64,000 nt of DNA from Salipiger marinus (GTDB lineage Bacteria > Pseudomonadota > Alphaproteobacteria > Rhodobacterales > Rhodobacteraceae). Every line of letters begins with the position of its first letter. Position 1 is the stretch's first letter. This document shows positions 56,527-64,000 of this stretch, piece by piece. Location of the stretch: assembly GCF_900100085.1 (NCBI RefSeq), contig NZ_FNEJ01000023.1, forward strand, positions 28,912 through 92,911. Direction: 5' to 3'. The position numbers and the translations under genes are program-made. The notes beneath the pieces are model-generated. The model was not told the origin of the DNA. It searched no databases and worked only from the letters and a program-made list of their open reading frames with translations.

Positions 56527-57684
56527 GTGCCGCTTGACCGCAACCGCCCGGCTTTTGTGGGGGTGGCGGTTTCCGCCGCCACCGATCCGCAGGCGGCAGT
56601 TGCCGAAGCCGTGCGCCAGCTTGATCTGGCCGACACCTGCTTCGTGCTGGCCTTCGTGCCCGAACGCCTGCCGCTGGGGCCCTTGGCCGAGGCGCTGGAG
56701 ACGCATCTGACCGGCGTGCCGGTCTTTGGCTGCACCACGGCGGGCCAGATCACCCCCGACGGCTATGACACCACGGCGCTGCTGCTGATCGCCTTTCCCC
56801 GGCGGCATTTCCGCTGCGCCTCGCAGTTCATCACGCCGCTGAATCCCATCTCGATCAAGCAGATCGCCGCCGACACCCGGCGGCTGTCGGCGCAGTTCCG
56901 GCACACGGCGGGCTGGGAACGGCTGGCGCTGGTCTTTGCCGACGGGCTGTCTAAACAGGAGGATCTGCTGGCCTCCACGCTGGAAAGCAGTCTGGGCGAC
57001 GTGCCCTTTTTTGGCGGCTCGGCGGGCAACGGGCTGGATTTCCGCGAAACCTTCGTGCTGCATCACGGCCAGTTCCACAGCAATGCCGCGCTGCTGCTGC
57101 TGCTGGAAACCGATCTGGGCTTTGCCGGGCTGGGCTTTGACCATTTCCTGCCAACCGCGACGCAGATGGTGGTGACCGACGCCATCCCCGAGGAGCGGCT
57201 GGTGCTGGAAATCAACGGTGCCCCCGCCGCGCTGGAATATGCCCGGCTGGTGGGCTGCAGCGTCGACCAGCTTTGCCCCCGGGTCTTTGCGGAAAACCCG
57301 GTTCTGGTGCGCCACAACACCACCTATCACGTGCGCGCCATCCATTCCGCCAGCGCCACGCAGGCGCTGTCCTTCCTGTCGGCCATCGATGTGGGGCTGC
57401 TGCTGACGCTGGGCCGGGGCAAGGAAATCCTGCGCACGCTGGAGACGGGGCTGGACGTGACCAGCCCCGAAGGCCGCGCCCCGGATTTCATCCTTGGCTT
57501 CGACTGCGTGCTGCGCAAGCTGGAGATCGAACAGAAAGACCTTGGGCCGCAGGTCTCGGCCATCCTGCGTGACCGGCGGGTGCTGGGGTTCAACACCTAT
57601 GGCGAACAGCATTGCGGCGTGCATGTGAACCAGACCTTTGTGGGCGTCGCGTTTTTTGAACCGGCGCGACGGAGCCTGCATTGA
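56527..57684 (+). CDS. FIST-domain sensory protein
   Basis: This 385-residue protein has FIST N and FIST C domains, which are predicted small-ligand sensors in signal transduction. Recognisable segments are VFGCTTAGQITPDGYD near residue 70, GGSAGNGLDFRETFVLH near residue 163 and GFNTYGEQH with NQTFVGVAFF at the end. No membrane helix is seen, so it is cytoplasmic. The GTG start has AGGAGGAG before it. Its stop overlaps the TTG start of the hybrid kinase, suggesting that it feeds a ligand signal to that kinase. Confidence 0.9.
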   Translation: MPLDRNRPAFVGVAVSAATDPQAAVAEAVRQLDLADTCFVLAFVPERLPLGPLAEALETHLTGVPVFGCTTAGQITPDGYDTTALLLIAFPRRHFRCASQFITPLNPISIKQIAADTRRLSAQFRHTAGWERLALVFADGLSKQEDLLASTLESSLGDVPFFGGSAGNGLDFRETFVLHHGQFHSNAALLLLLETDLGFAGLGFDHFLPTATQMVVTDAIPEERLVLEINGAPAALEYARLVGCSVDQLCPRVFAENPVLVRHNTTYHVRAIHSASATQALSFLSAIDVGLLLTLGRGKEILRTLETGLDVTSPEGRAPDFILGFDCVLRKLEIEQKDLGPQVSAILRDRRVLGFNTYGEQHCGVHVNQTFVGVAFFEPARRSLH

Positions 57685-59924
57685 TAAATCCCGACGATCC
57701 GCTGGACATTCAGGTGGCCAAACAGGCGCGCATCATCGATGCGCTGGTGCAGCGTGCCAACCGGCAGCACGAACTGGGCACCTCCGCCTATGGCGCCTTC
57801 CAGCAGGCCATCGCGCTGCAGGGGCAGATCTGGGCCAAGACGCGCGATCTGGAACGTGCCTCCACCGAACTGGAACAGGTGCGGCTGGAACGCGAACGCT
57901 CCCGCCGCAATCTGGCCGATGCGCTGGCCGCGATGGAGGGCGGCTTTGCCCTCTTCACCGACGGGCGGCTGGAGCTGTGGAACGACCTTTTCCAGACGCT
58001 GCTGCCGGATCTGGCCGACCGCATCCTGCCCGGGCTAAAGATCGAACGCTATTTCGAGGCGCTGCGCAGTTCCGCCCATCTGCGCACCGCCGATCCCGTC
58101 ACCATCGAGGTGGTGCGCGAGGCCCGCCGCGCCATGGTGGGCACGGCGGCGCTGTCCTTCACCTGCGAGCTTGCGGGGGACCGCTGGTATCAGTTCGGGC
58201 TGCAGCGCACCTCCGAGACGGGCATCGTCATCCTGCAGACCGAAATCACCGGCATCGTGCGCCGCAACCGGTCGGAAAAGGAAAACCTGATCGACCGGCA
58301 GGCGCATTACCTGCAGGCCGCCTTTGACAATATGGGCTCCGGCATCTGCACCTTCTCCGGCGACGGGGCCGTGCTGATGCACAATGACCGGTTCCGCGAC
58401 CTGCTGGGCCTGCCCTTCACGCTGCTGCAGAAGGGCCGCGCCCTGTCAGAGATCATGGGCTTCATCCAGACCAACGGCCTGATCCTCGAATCGCAGGCGC
58501 TGGATTTCGAACTGTGGGAGGACCGGCTGAACCGGCAGGGCCGGGTGCGCAAGCGCATGCGCCATGTCTCTGGCCGGATGCTGGATCTGCATGCCCACCG
58601 GCTGCCCGACCGCGGCTTCATCCTTGACGTGCGCGATGTCACGCTGGAAAGCCGCCTGACCGAAATGCTGGAAAAGCGCGTCGAGGAGCGCACAGAGGAG
58701 CTGACCCACACCAACCGCCGCCTCACCGCGCAGTATCAGGCGCAGGCCAGGGTGGAGGAAGAGCTGCGCATTGCCAAGGAAAAGGCCGAAGCGGCGGTGC
58801 GGTCCAAGACGCGCTTTCTGGCCGCCGCCAGCCACGACCTGCTGCAGCCGATCAATGCCGCCAAGCTGCTGATCTCCACGCTCAGCGAACTGGCGCGGGG
58901 CGGCACGCTCGCCCCCACGGTGGAGCGGCTGGAAGGCTCCTTCACCTCCATCGAACAGCTGCTGCATGCGCTGCTGGACATCTCGCGGCTGGATTCCACG
59001 CAAAGCGCGGTGTCGCCCAGCGATGTCAGTCTGGGTCCGCTGATGCGCGGCATCATCGCGGATCAGGCGCCGCTGGCCGCCCGCAAGGGGGTGCAGCTGG
59101 ACATCGTGCCCTGTTCGGTCTTCGTGCGGTCGGATCCGCGGTTCCTGCTGCGGTCGATCCAGAACCTCGTGGTCAATGCCATCCAGTATACCGACAGGGG
59201 CGGTCGCGTGCTGGTGGGCTGCCGCAGGCGCGGCGACGAGGTGGTGCTGCAGGTCTGGGACACCGGCATGGGCATCTCCAAGGAGGACCAGACCCGCATC
59301 TTCGAGGAATTCACCCGCGCCGACAACGTGCCGCCGGGATCCGGCATGGGGCTGGGCCTGTCCATCGTCGACCGCACCTGCCGCCATCTGGGGCACAAGG
59401 TGGCGGTGCGGTCGAAGCCGGGCGTGGGCTCGGTGTTTTCCATCACCATGGCCGTGGTGCCGGGCATCGCGCGCCCCTGCGCGGACCGCCGCCCCGTCGC
59501 CGCCGAAACCGGCCCCGCCGACATGGATCTGATCGTGCTCTTGGTGGAAAACGACGCGGACGTGCTGTTTGCCACCACGCAGAAGCTGGAAAGCTGGGGG
59601 GCCAGCGTTCTGGCCGTGTCCTCCACCGCGGCGGCGCTGCAGGCGGTGCGCGACATCGGCATGCCCCCCGACATCCTGCTGGCCGATTATCAGCTGGATG
59701 GCAGCGACACCGGGCTGGAGGCGATCCGCGCGCTGCGGCAGGAAACCGGCACCAGCCTGCCCGCCATCATGATCACCGCCGATCACAGCGCCGAACTGGT
59801 GCGCACCGGCGCGCGCATGGGCTTCACCGTGCTGACCAAGCCGGTGGAACTGTCCCGCCTGCGCCCGCTGATCGACTGGAAGACCCGGGCGCGCCGCAGC
59901 GCCCCCGCCGAAAGTCTACAATGA
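57681..59924 (+). CDS. Hybrid sensor histidine kinase (FlhS-like)
   Basis: This soluble 747-residue kinase has an N-terminal coiled coil and a PAS region (about 215-310). The H-box ASHDLLQPINAAKLL has His near 384. The ATPase domain is at about 490-605 (NLVVNAIQYTD, GSGMGLGLSIV) and a C-terminal receiver at about 615-735 (ILLADYQLDGSD). The TTG start at 57681, with GGAG upstream, overlaps the FIST stop as TTGA. The lack of membrane helices and the coupled FIST partner suggest sensing of a cytoplasmic metabolite, possibly a formaldehyde product. FlhS of Paracoccus is the likely homologue. Confidence 0.9.
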   Translation: MINPDDPLDIQVAKQARIIDALVQRANRQHELGTSAYGAFQQAIALQGQIWAKTRDLERASTELEQVRLERERSRRNLADALAAMEGGFALFTDGRLELWNDLFQTLLPDLADRILPGLKIERYFEALRSSAHLRTADPVTIEVVREARRAMVGTAALSFTCELAGDRWYQFGLQRTSETGIVILQTEITGIVRRNRSEKENLIDRQAHYLQAAFDNMGSGICTFSGDGAVLMHNDRFRDLLGLPFTLLQKGRALSEIMGFIQTNGLILESQALDFELWEDRLNRQGRVRKRMRHVSGRMLDLHAHRLPDRGFILDVRDVTLESRLTEMLEKRVEERTEELTHTNRRLTAQYQAQARVEEELRIAKEKAEAAVRSKTRFLAAASHDLLQPINAAKLLISTLSELARGGTLAPTVERLEGSFTSIEQLLHALLDISRLDSTQSAVSPSDVSLGPLMRGIIADQAPLAARKGVQLDIVPCSVFVRSDPRFLLRSIQNLVVNAIQYTDRGGRVLVGCRRRGDEVVLQVWDTGMGISKEDQTRIFEEFTRADNVPPGSGMGLGLSIVDRTCRHLGHKVAVRSKPGVGSVFSITMAVVPGIARPCADRRPVAAETGPADMDLIVLLVENDADVLFATTQKLESWGASVLAVSSTAAALQAVRDIGMPPDILLADYQLDGSDTGLEAIRALRQETGTSLPAIMITADHSAELVRTGARMGFTVLTKPVELSRLRPLIDWKTRARRSAPAESLQ

Positions 59925-59970
59925 CAGCCCGCCCGCAGCGCGTAGGCTCGGACAAAAGGGAGGACATCTG

Positions 59971-60642
59971 ATGCGCAAGACCATCGCACTCTGCTGCGCG
60001 CTCGCGGCTCTGGGCGGCCTGCCCGCGGCGCTCTCCGCGGCGGAAACGGCCACCTATGACCTGCTGTTCCGCTCGGGCACGCTGGACGACCTGTCGCGCG
60101 ACCAAGCGCTGATCTATCACCGCGAGGTCAGCAACAGCCTGACGCCGGATGCCGCCACGCGCGACACCGGAGACATCGCGCTGTCCTTCTCCGACGGCGT
60201 CGCCGAACAGGCCGACCTGCAGTTCCGGCAGGACGGCAAGCACCGCAATCTGGGCAGCTTTCCCGCCAGCGTCGGCAATCCGATCATCATGTATTTCTAC
60301 GAAACCGTGGTGCGCGACATGGCCGAAACCGCAGGCGGCTCGCCCTTCTACATCCGCAACCGGGTGAAGGACGCGCTGACCCGGCAATGGGCCGAAACCC
60401 CCGGCACCGCCAGCTATGACGGCCAGACCGTGGCGACGCGCAGCGTGACGCTGCGCCCCTTTGCAGAGGATCCGAACCGTGCCGCCATGCGCGGCTTCGG
60501 CGATCTGGCGCTGACCGTCACCATGTCCGACGCGGTGCCCGGCTGGTATCTCAGCCTCGAGGCGCATGTGCCCGGCGCCGAAGCCGACACCCCCGTCTAT
60601 CATTCCGACCTGCGCTTCCAGACGCTGGAGCCGCAGTCATGA
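59971..60642 (+). CDS. Exported protein, function unknown
   Basis: This 223-residue protein has a signal peptide (about residues 1-24) and a beta-rich mature part with no cysteine in the mature chain. Segments include TYDLLFRSGTLDDL and YFYETVVRDMAE. It may bind lipid or another hydrophobic ligand, but no family is recognised. GGGAGGA lies before the ATG. It overlaps the next gene by four bases, so the two exported proteins are co-translated downstream of the regulator genes. Confidence 0.75.
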   Translation: MRKTIALCCALAALGGLPAALSAAETATYDLLFRSGTLDDLSRDQALIYHREVSNSLTPDAATRDTGDIALSFSDGVAEQADLQFRQDGKHRNLGSFPASVGNPIIMYFYETVVRDMAETAGGSPFYIRNRVKDALTRQWAETPGTASYDGQTVATRSVTLRPFAEDPNRAAMRGFGDLALTVTMSDAVPGWYLSLEAHVPGAEADTPVYHSDLRFQTLEPQS

Positions 60643-60983
60643 TCCGTCTCGCAGCAGCGCTCGCCCTCTGCGCCAGCCCCGCCCTCGCGCAGGGGGTGGC
60701 CGAGCGGCTGAACGACTACCCGACAGAGGCGCGGGCGGATTACGTCTTTGCCTGCATGGCGAGCAACGGCCAAAGCCGCGAGGTCCTGCGCCGCTGTTCC
60801 TGCTCCATCGACGAAATCGCCGCCATCCTGCCTTACGAGGGCTATGTGGAGGCAGAGACGGTGCTCTCCTTGCGTCTCACCGGGGGCGAACGCATGGCCA
60901 TCTTCAGCAATGCCACCGCCACCACGGCGCTGGTGGCGGATCTGCGCCGCGCGCAGGCCGAAGCGGAGATGATCTGCTTCTGA
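60639..60983 (+). CDS. Small exported cysteine-containing protein, function unknown
   Basis: This 114-residue protein has a signal peptide (about residues 1-17, ending ALAQ). Four mature cysteines lie in VFACMASNG, RRCSCSIDE and the C-terminal MICF. The CxC with the flanking pattern resembles small periplasmic disulfide proteins. It is translationally coupled (ATGA) to the preceding exported protein and probably works with it in the periplasm, near a quinoprotein. Confidence 0.75.
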   Translation: MIRLAAALALCASPALAQGVAERLNDYPTEARADYVFACMASNGQSREVLRRCSCSIDEIAAILPYEGYVEAETVLSLRLTGGERMAIFSNATATTALVADLRRAQAEAEMICF

Positions 60984-61002
60984 CCCGCCCTTCTTCTTGG
61001 CC

Positions 61003-61043
61003 TAAATATCCCACGGGGGTGCGGGGGTGTGAAACCCCCGCGC
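61003..61043 (+). repeat. Divergent copy of intergenic repeat family 2 (copy G)
   Basis: TAAATATCCCACGGGGGTGC is followed by the hairpin GCGGGGGTGTGAAACCCCCG. It shares the AAATATCCC start with copies D-F but not their second half. It lies between convergent genes and could terminate both. Confidence 0.5.
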
Positions 61044-61062
61044 TCCGGCGGCGGGGCTTGCC

Positions 61063-61872
61063 TCAGCTTTCGGCCTTGGGCAGCACCTGTTCGAACAGGT
61101 TGCCCTCGGTGTCGGTGGCGCGCACCTGCAGCGCGGGCGCGCCATTGTCGTCATAGCTGAAGCGGAACACCGGGTTTTCGCTGATCGAAATCCCCCCCGT
61201 CAGGGTGAACAGCACCTCATCGCCCTGCCGCACCTCCAGCGAGTCGATAAAATGCGCAGGCACGAACAGCTGCGTGACCTGATCGCGCTGCAGGCCCGAA
61301 TAATTGGGATGGCGGATCATGATCTGCGCCTCACGCCGCGCGGTCGACTGCTGCGGCGTGGCCTCGCCGAAAAGCCGCAGCCGCATCTGGCCCATATCGG
61401 CCAGCGCCTGCGCCGGATCCTTGGTCGCAGGCGCCGAACAGCCGCCCGAGGCCTTGACGAACCGGCCCCCCATCCGCAGCCCTTCGGGCGTCTGCGCGAT
61501 GACGCGCACGTTGGAATACTGGTTGACCCGCACCCGCAGCTCAAACTCCAGCGGCGCCATGGCGGGGCCAAAGCTCAGTTCTGCCGCCACCGGCGCAGGG
61601 TTTTCGTCCACGACCACCACCGCCCCGGTGATGACAGCCGACGGATCGGTCTGCCGGATCACCACCGGCACCGTGGCCGCGTCATGGGCGCGATAGGGGG
61701 CCTCTACCGTGAACAGCCCCTCCGCCGGGGCAAGATCGGCTGCGCCGGTCACATCCTCGCGCAGCATCTCCCATGTCGGGCTGTCGGTCAGCGGGTTCTG
61801 CGCGGTCTCTGCCTGTGCCGCGCCGGTCAGAGCAACGGCCAGCATCACGGCACGACTCAGTGGGGTCACCAT
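61063..61872 (-). CDS. Quinoprotein dehydrogenase-associated SoxYZ-like carrier
   Basis: This 269-residue exported protein has a signal peptide (about 1-21). A SoxY-like domain follows (about 30-148), ending with Cys145 in SGGCSAPA, which matches the place of the carrier cysteine of SoxY. A SoxZ-like domain completes it (about 165-265, QIMIRHPNYSGLQRD, HFIDSLEV). Genes of this kind accompany PQQ dehydrogenases, and the function is not known. An AGGAGGAGGAG run stands before the ATG. It is divergent from the metallohydrolase gene by 120 bases. Confidence 0.88.
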   Translation of the reverse strand: MVTPLSRAVMLAVALTGAAQAETAQNPLTDSPTWEMLREDVTGAADLAPAEGLFTVEAPYRAHDAATVPVVIRQTDPSAVITGAVVVVDENPAPVAAELSFGPAMAPLEFELRVRVNQYSNVRVIAQTPEGLRMGGRFVKASGGCSAPATKDPAQALADMGQMRLRLFGEATPQQSTARREAQIMIRHPNYSGLQRDQVTQLFVPAHFIDSLEVRQGDEVLFTLTGGISISENPVFRFSYDDNGAPALQVRATDTEGNLFEQVLPKAES

Positions 61873-61992
61873 CGGCTCCTCCTCCTCTGGCATCCCCCCA
61901 TTATGCCAGATCCGGCGCCCCGGCGATATGCCGCCAAAGGTCGGTCTGGCGGGACGGGCAGGCGGGGCCAAGGCTGGGCGCCGGAGGCTGCC

Positions 61993-63024
61993 ATGTTCGA
62001 AGCGATCCTGACCCTGTGTCTTGCTGCGGGCGAGCCCTGCCGCCCGGTGCTGCTGCCCGGCCATGAGGCGCCGGAGGCCGCCGCCTGCGCCGCATCGCTC
62101 GCCACCGCGGTGCTGCCAGACTGGCCCGGCCTCTTGGCCAAAGGCCCGCCCGACTGTCAGCCGGTGGCAGAGCCGCTGATGGTCACAGAGATTGCGCCGG
62201 GGGTTTTCGTGCATACCGGGCAGGTGGCCGAACCCGAGCCCGGCAATGCCGGGGATGTCGCCAATCTGGCCTTCGTCATCGGATCAGACTCGGTGGCGGT
62301 GATCGACAGCGGCTCCTCCCGCCAGATCGCGGAGCGGCTGTGGCGGGCGATCCGCGTCCGCACCGACCTGCCGGTGCGCCATGTGATTCTGACCCATATG
62401 CACCCCGATCACGTCTTCGGCGCTACGCTCTTCGCCGAAACCGGGGCAGAGGTGATCGGCCATGCCAGCCTGTCGCGGGCGCTGGCCGACCGGGAAGACA
62501 GTTACACCGCCAGCTTCTCGCGGCTGCTGGGGCCCGGCTTCCTCGGATCCGCCCTGCCGCAGGTTGCGCGCGGGCTGGACCAGATCGCAGAGCTGGATCT
62601 GGGCGGGCGCGTGCTGGACCTGCGTCCGTGGCCGCTGGCGCATAGCGGCACCGATCTGACCGTGTTCGACCGGCAGAGCGGCGTCCTTTTTGCCGGGGAT
62701 CTGGTGTTTGACGACCATACCCCCGCGCTGGATGGCAGCCTGACCGGCTGGCAGCAGGTGCTGGAGGATCTGGCGGCCCTGCCCGTCACCCGGCTGGTGC
62801 CGGGCCATGGCGGGCCGGTGCTGGACTGGCCCGAGGGGGCAGCCCCGCAGCGCCGCTATCTGGAGGTGCTGGCCCGCGACACCCGCGCCGCCATCGCGGC
62901 GGGCGAACGGCTGGGGCAGGCGATTCCCCATGTCGCCGCCTCGGAATCCGGGCGGTGGCGGCTGTTTGACACCTTCAACCCGCGCAATGCCACGCAGGCC
63001 TTCACCGAACTGGAATGGGAGTGA
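61993..63024 (+). CDS. Quinoprotein relay system zinc metallohydrolase
   Basis: This 343-residue protein has an exported N-terminal part with cysteines (LTLCLAAGEPC, AAACAASLA, PPDCQP). A metallo-beta-lactamase domain follows, with LTHMHPDHVFGATLF near residue 135 for zinc. LFAGDLVFDDH and PGHGGPVLDW complete the metal site. It belongs to the class that is found with SoxYZ-like carriers and quinoproteins. CGGAGG precedes the ATG. The frame extends upstream, but only this start makes sense. The substrate is unknown. Confidence 0.88.
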   Translation: MFEAILTLCLAAGEPCRPVLLPGHEAPEAAACAASLATAVLPDWPGLLAKGPPDCQPVAEPLMVTEIAPGVFVHTGQVAEPEPGNAGDVANLAFVIGSDSVAVIDSGSSRQIAERLWRAIRVRTDLPVRHVILTHMHPDHVFGATLFAETGAEVIGHASLSRALADREDSYTASFSRLLGPGFLGSALPQVARGLDQIAELDLGGRVLDLRPWPLAHSGTDLTVFDRQSGVLFAGDLVFDDHTPALDGSLTGWQQVLEDLAALPVTRLVPGHGGPVLDWPEGAAPQRRYLEVLARDTRAAIAAGERLGQAIPHVAASESGRWRLFDTFNPRNATQAFTELEWE

Positions 63025-63028
63025 CCGC

Positions 63029-63640
63029 TCAGCCCGCCAGCGCCGCCTGCAGCAGCTTGGAAATGGCGTAAAGCCGCTGCTCCAGCAGCACCGGCGTCTC
63101 GCAGACATAGGTCAGCGACCGCTGCCGGTCGGTATAGATGCGCTCGTCCCAGTCCACCTGTTCCTCCAGCGCGTCCACCCGGTCGTAATCGGGATCCGTG
63201 CCCTGCATCAGGCTGTCCATCTCGGTCCGTGCCGACTCGATCCGTTCGGCCAGCGCGATCTGGCTCAGCGAATAGTCCCCGATGCCAGAGATGATGCGGC
63301 TGCGCCGCTGCGCCAGACGGTCGAACACCCGCTCGAACACCGCTGTCATCATCGCCGGGTCGCGCCCGTGGCTGGCCACGAACTCCGCCACCAGCTGTTC
63401 GGCCTGCGCCATGTCGACCCGGCGCAGCGACAGCGCGGTGCCCAGGTCGGCCACGTCCTGTGCCAGCGCGCCGTCCAGCGCCGGACTCTCCACCCCATGC
63501 GGCCACATCAGCCCCATCGACAGCGTCTCGACCTTGCGCTGGATGCAGGGCCATTCGGGATCGGTGAAGTCCGCAGCATGGACAGGCAGGGACACGCCCG
63601 CCAAGCCCATACAAACCAAGGCTGTTTTCAGTCTTTGCAT
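63029..63640 (-). CDS. Exported protein, function unknown, next to flhA
   Basis: This 203-residue protein has a signal peptide (about 1-22, ending VHA-A). A mostly helical mature chain follows, with [20 protein letters not shown] near residue 30 and [15 protein letters not shown] near the end. The two mature cysteines might pair. It has no recognised domain. It ends five bases from the convergent metallohydrolase stop and is divergent from flhA. It probably acts in the periplasm with the other quinoprotein companions. Confidence 0.75.
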   Translation of the reverse strand: MQRLKTALVCMGLAGVSLPVHAADFTDPEWPCIQRKVETLSMGLMWPHGVESPALDGALAQDVADLGTALSLRRVDMAQAEQLVAEFVASHGRDPAMMTAVFERVFDRLAQRRSRIISGIGDYSLSQIALAERIESARTEMDSLMQGTDPDYDRVDALEEQVDWDERIYTDRQRSLTYVCETPVLLEQRLYAISKLLQAALAG

Positions 63641-63794
63641 GATGGTTCTCTCCCTGCTGCGAACTATGGAACAGGGTGGCGCCGGAGTCCATCAGACCGA
63701 ATACCAACCATTGTCTGCATTGTTCGGGCGAAGCCTGCGCACCCATACTCCGGACAAGCGCCGTCAGTGCGTCAGAATACCGGAGGAGACTTTG

Positions 63795-64000
63795 ATGCGG
63801 ACACGTGCAGCCGTAGCCCTTGCAGCGGGTCAGCCGCTGGAGATCATGGAGGTTGAGCTTGACGGCCCGAAGGCGGGCGAGGTTCTGGTGGAGATCAAGG
63901 CCACAGGCCTGTGCCACACCGACGAGTTCACCCGCTCTGGCGCGGATCCGGAAGGGATTTTCCCGTGCATTCTGGGGCATGAGGGCGCGGGCGTGGTGGT
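63795..64000 (+). CDS. flhA: S-(hydroxymethyl)glutathione dehydrogenase, class III alcohol dehydrogenase (3' end beyond window)
   Basis: FlhA oxidises S-hydroxymethylglutathione to S-formylglutathione with NAD+. Only the first 68 residues are visible. [19 protein letters not shown] carries the first zinc ligand cysteine, and [13 protein letters not shown] carries the histidine and glutamate of the catalytic zinc site. CGGAGGAG precedes the ATG. Gfa at 55052 supplies its substrate, and fghA and a PQQ dehydrogenase would be expected further right. Confidence 0.95.
   Translation, partial: MRTRAAVALAAGQPLEIMEVELDGPKAGEVLVEIKATGLCHTDEFTRSGADPEGIFPCILGHEGAGVV

Noticed and set aside
61252..63024. 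590-residue version of the metallohydrolase
   Set aside because: The first 247 residues are antisense to the SoxYZ-like gene. The ATG at 61993 has CGGAGG and gives the family length.

Overview
The window is a GC-rich chromosomal segment from an alphaproteobacterium, almost certainly a Rhodobacterales/Paracoccaceae member (Paracoccus, Gemmobacter or Rhodobacter-like). The grounds are protein character, the order of the pqqABCDE, gfa and glutathione-dependent formaldehyde dehydrogenase genes, an FzlA-type cell-division protein and intergenic repeats of the AAATATCCCGGGGG type. This is an inference from sequence character, not a database match. I saw no tRNA, rRNA, CRISPR array, transposase or prophage gene.

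Layout. 1-2501 (minus): arsR-acr3-arsC-arsH arsenic resistance operon, cut by the left edge at arsH, with a promoter that looks leaderless. 2575-4168 (plus): a copper module (DUF2946 protein, PCuAC, Sco), then a lipoprotein lytic transglycosylase. 5606-11444 (minus): a BMP-type nucleoside or base ABC importer ending in a cytosine-deaminase-like enzyme. 11668-18927: a membrane-anchored winged-helix protein, exported small proteins, smpB, sseA, an aromatic/aspartate aminotransferase, a glycosyltransferase-like gene, rsfS and rlmH. 18898-26567: uppP and the glutamate synthase genes gltD and gltB with a GFA-family gene between them. 26635-38866: mostly single housekeeping genes (mtgA, fzlA, queG, msrB-msrA, exoD, a phosphoesterase, a lipid-kinase-like gene, a YihY protein, an AI-2E-family transporter and an LLM flavin monooxygenase).

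39142-48963 is a histidine utilisation locus: hutI-hutH-hutU, an FAD-linked oxidase, a complete polar amino-acid ABC importer and hutC. HutC carries a one-base frameshift. A TGTCTAGACA-type operator lies in front of hutI and a near copy in front of the transporter. No hutF or hutG is present here.

49405-64000 is a methylotrophy-type block. It holds an OmpR-family two-component pair, pqqA-E, gfa, a LuxR-type regulator, a FIST-domain protein and a hybrid histidine kinase (a FlhR/FlhS-like trio). These are followed by exported proteins of unknown function, the SoxYZ-like carrier and zinc metallohydrolase that accompany quinoproteins, and the start of flhA at the right edge. Together these would make PQQ, sense C1 or formaldehyde status and oxidise formaldehyde through glutathione. 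The PQQ dehydrogenase itself is not in the window. The least understood and most interesting parts are the FIST-kinase-regulator trio, the quinoprotein relay pair with its exported companions, and the FAD oxidase inside the hut operon.
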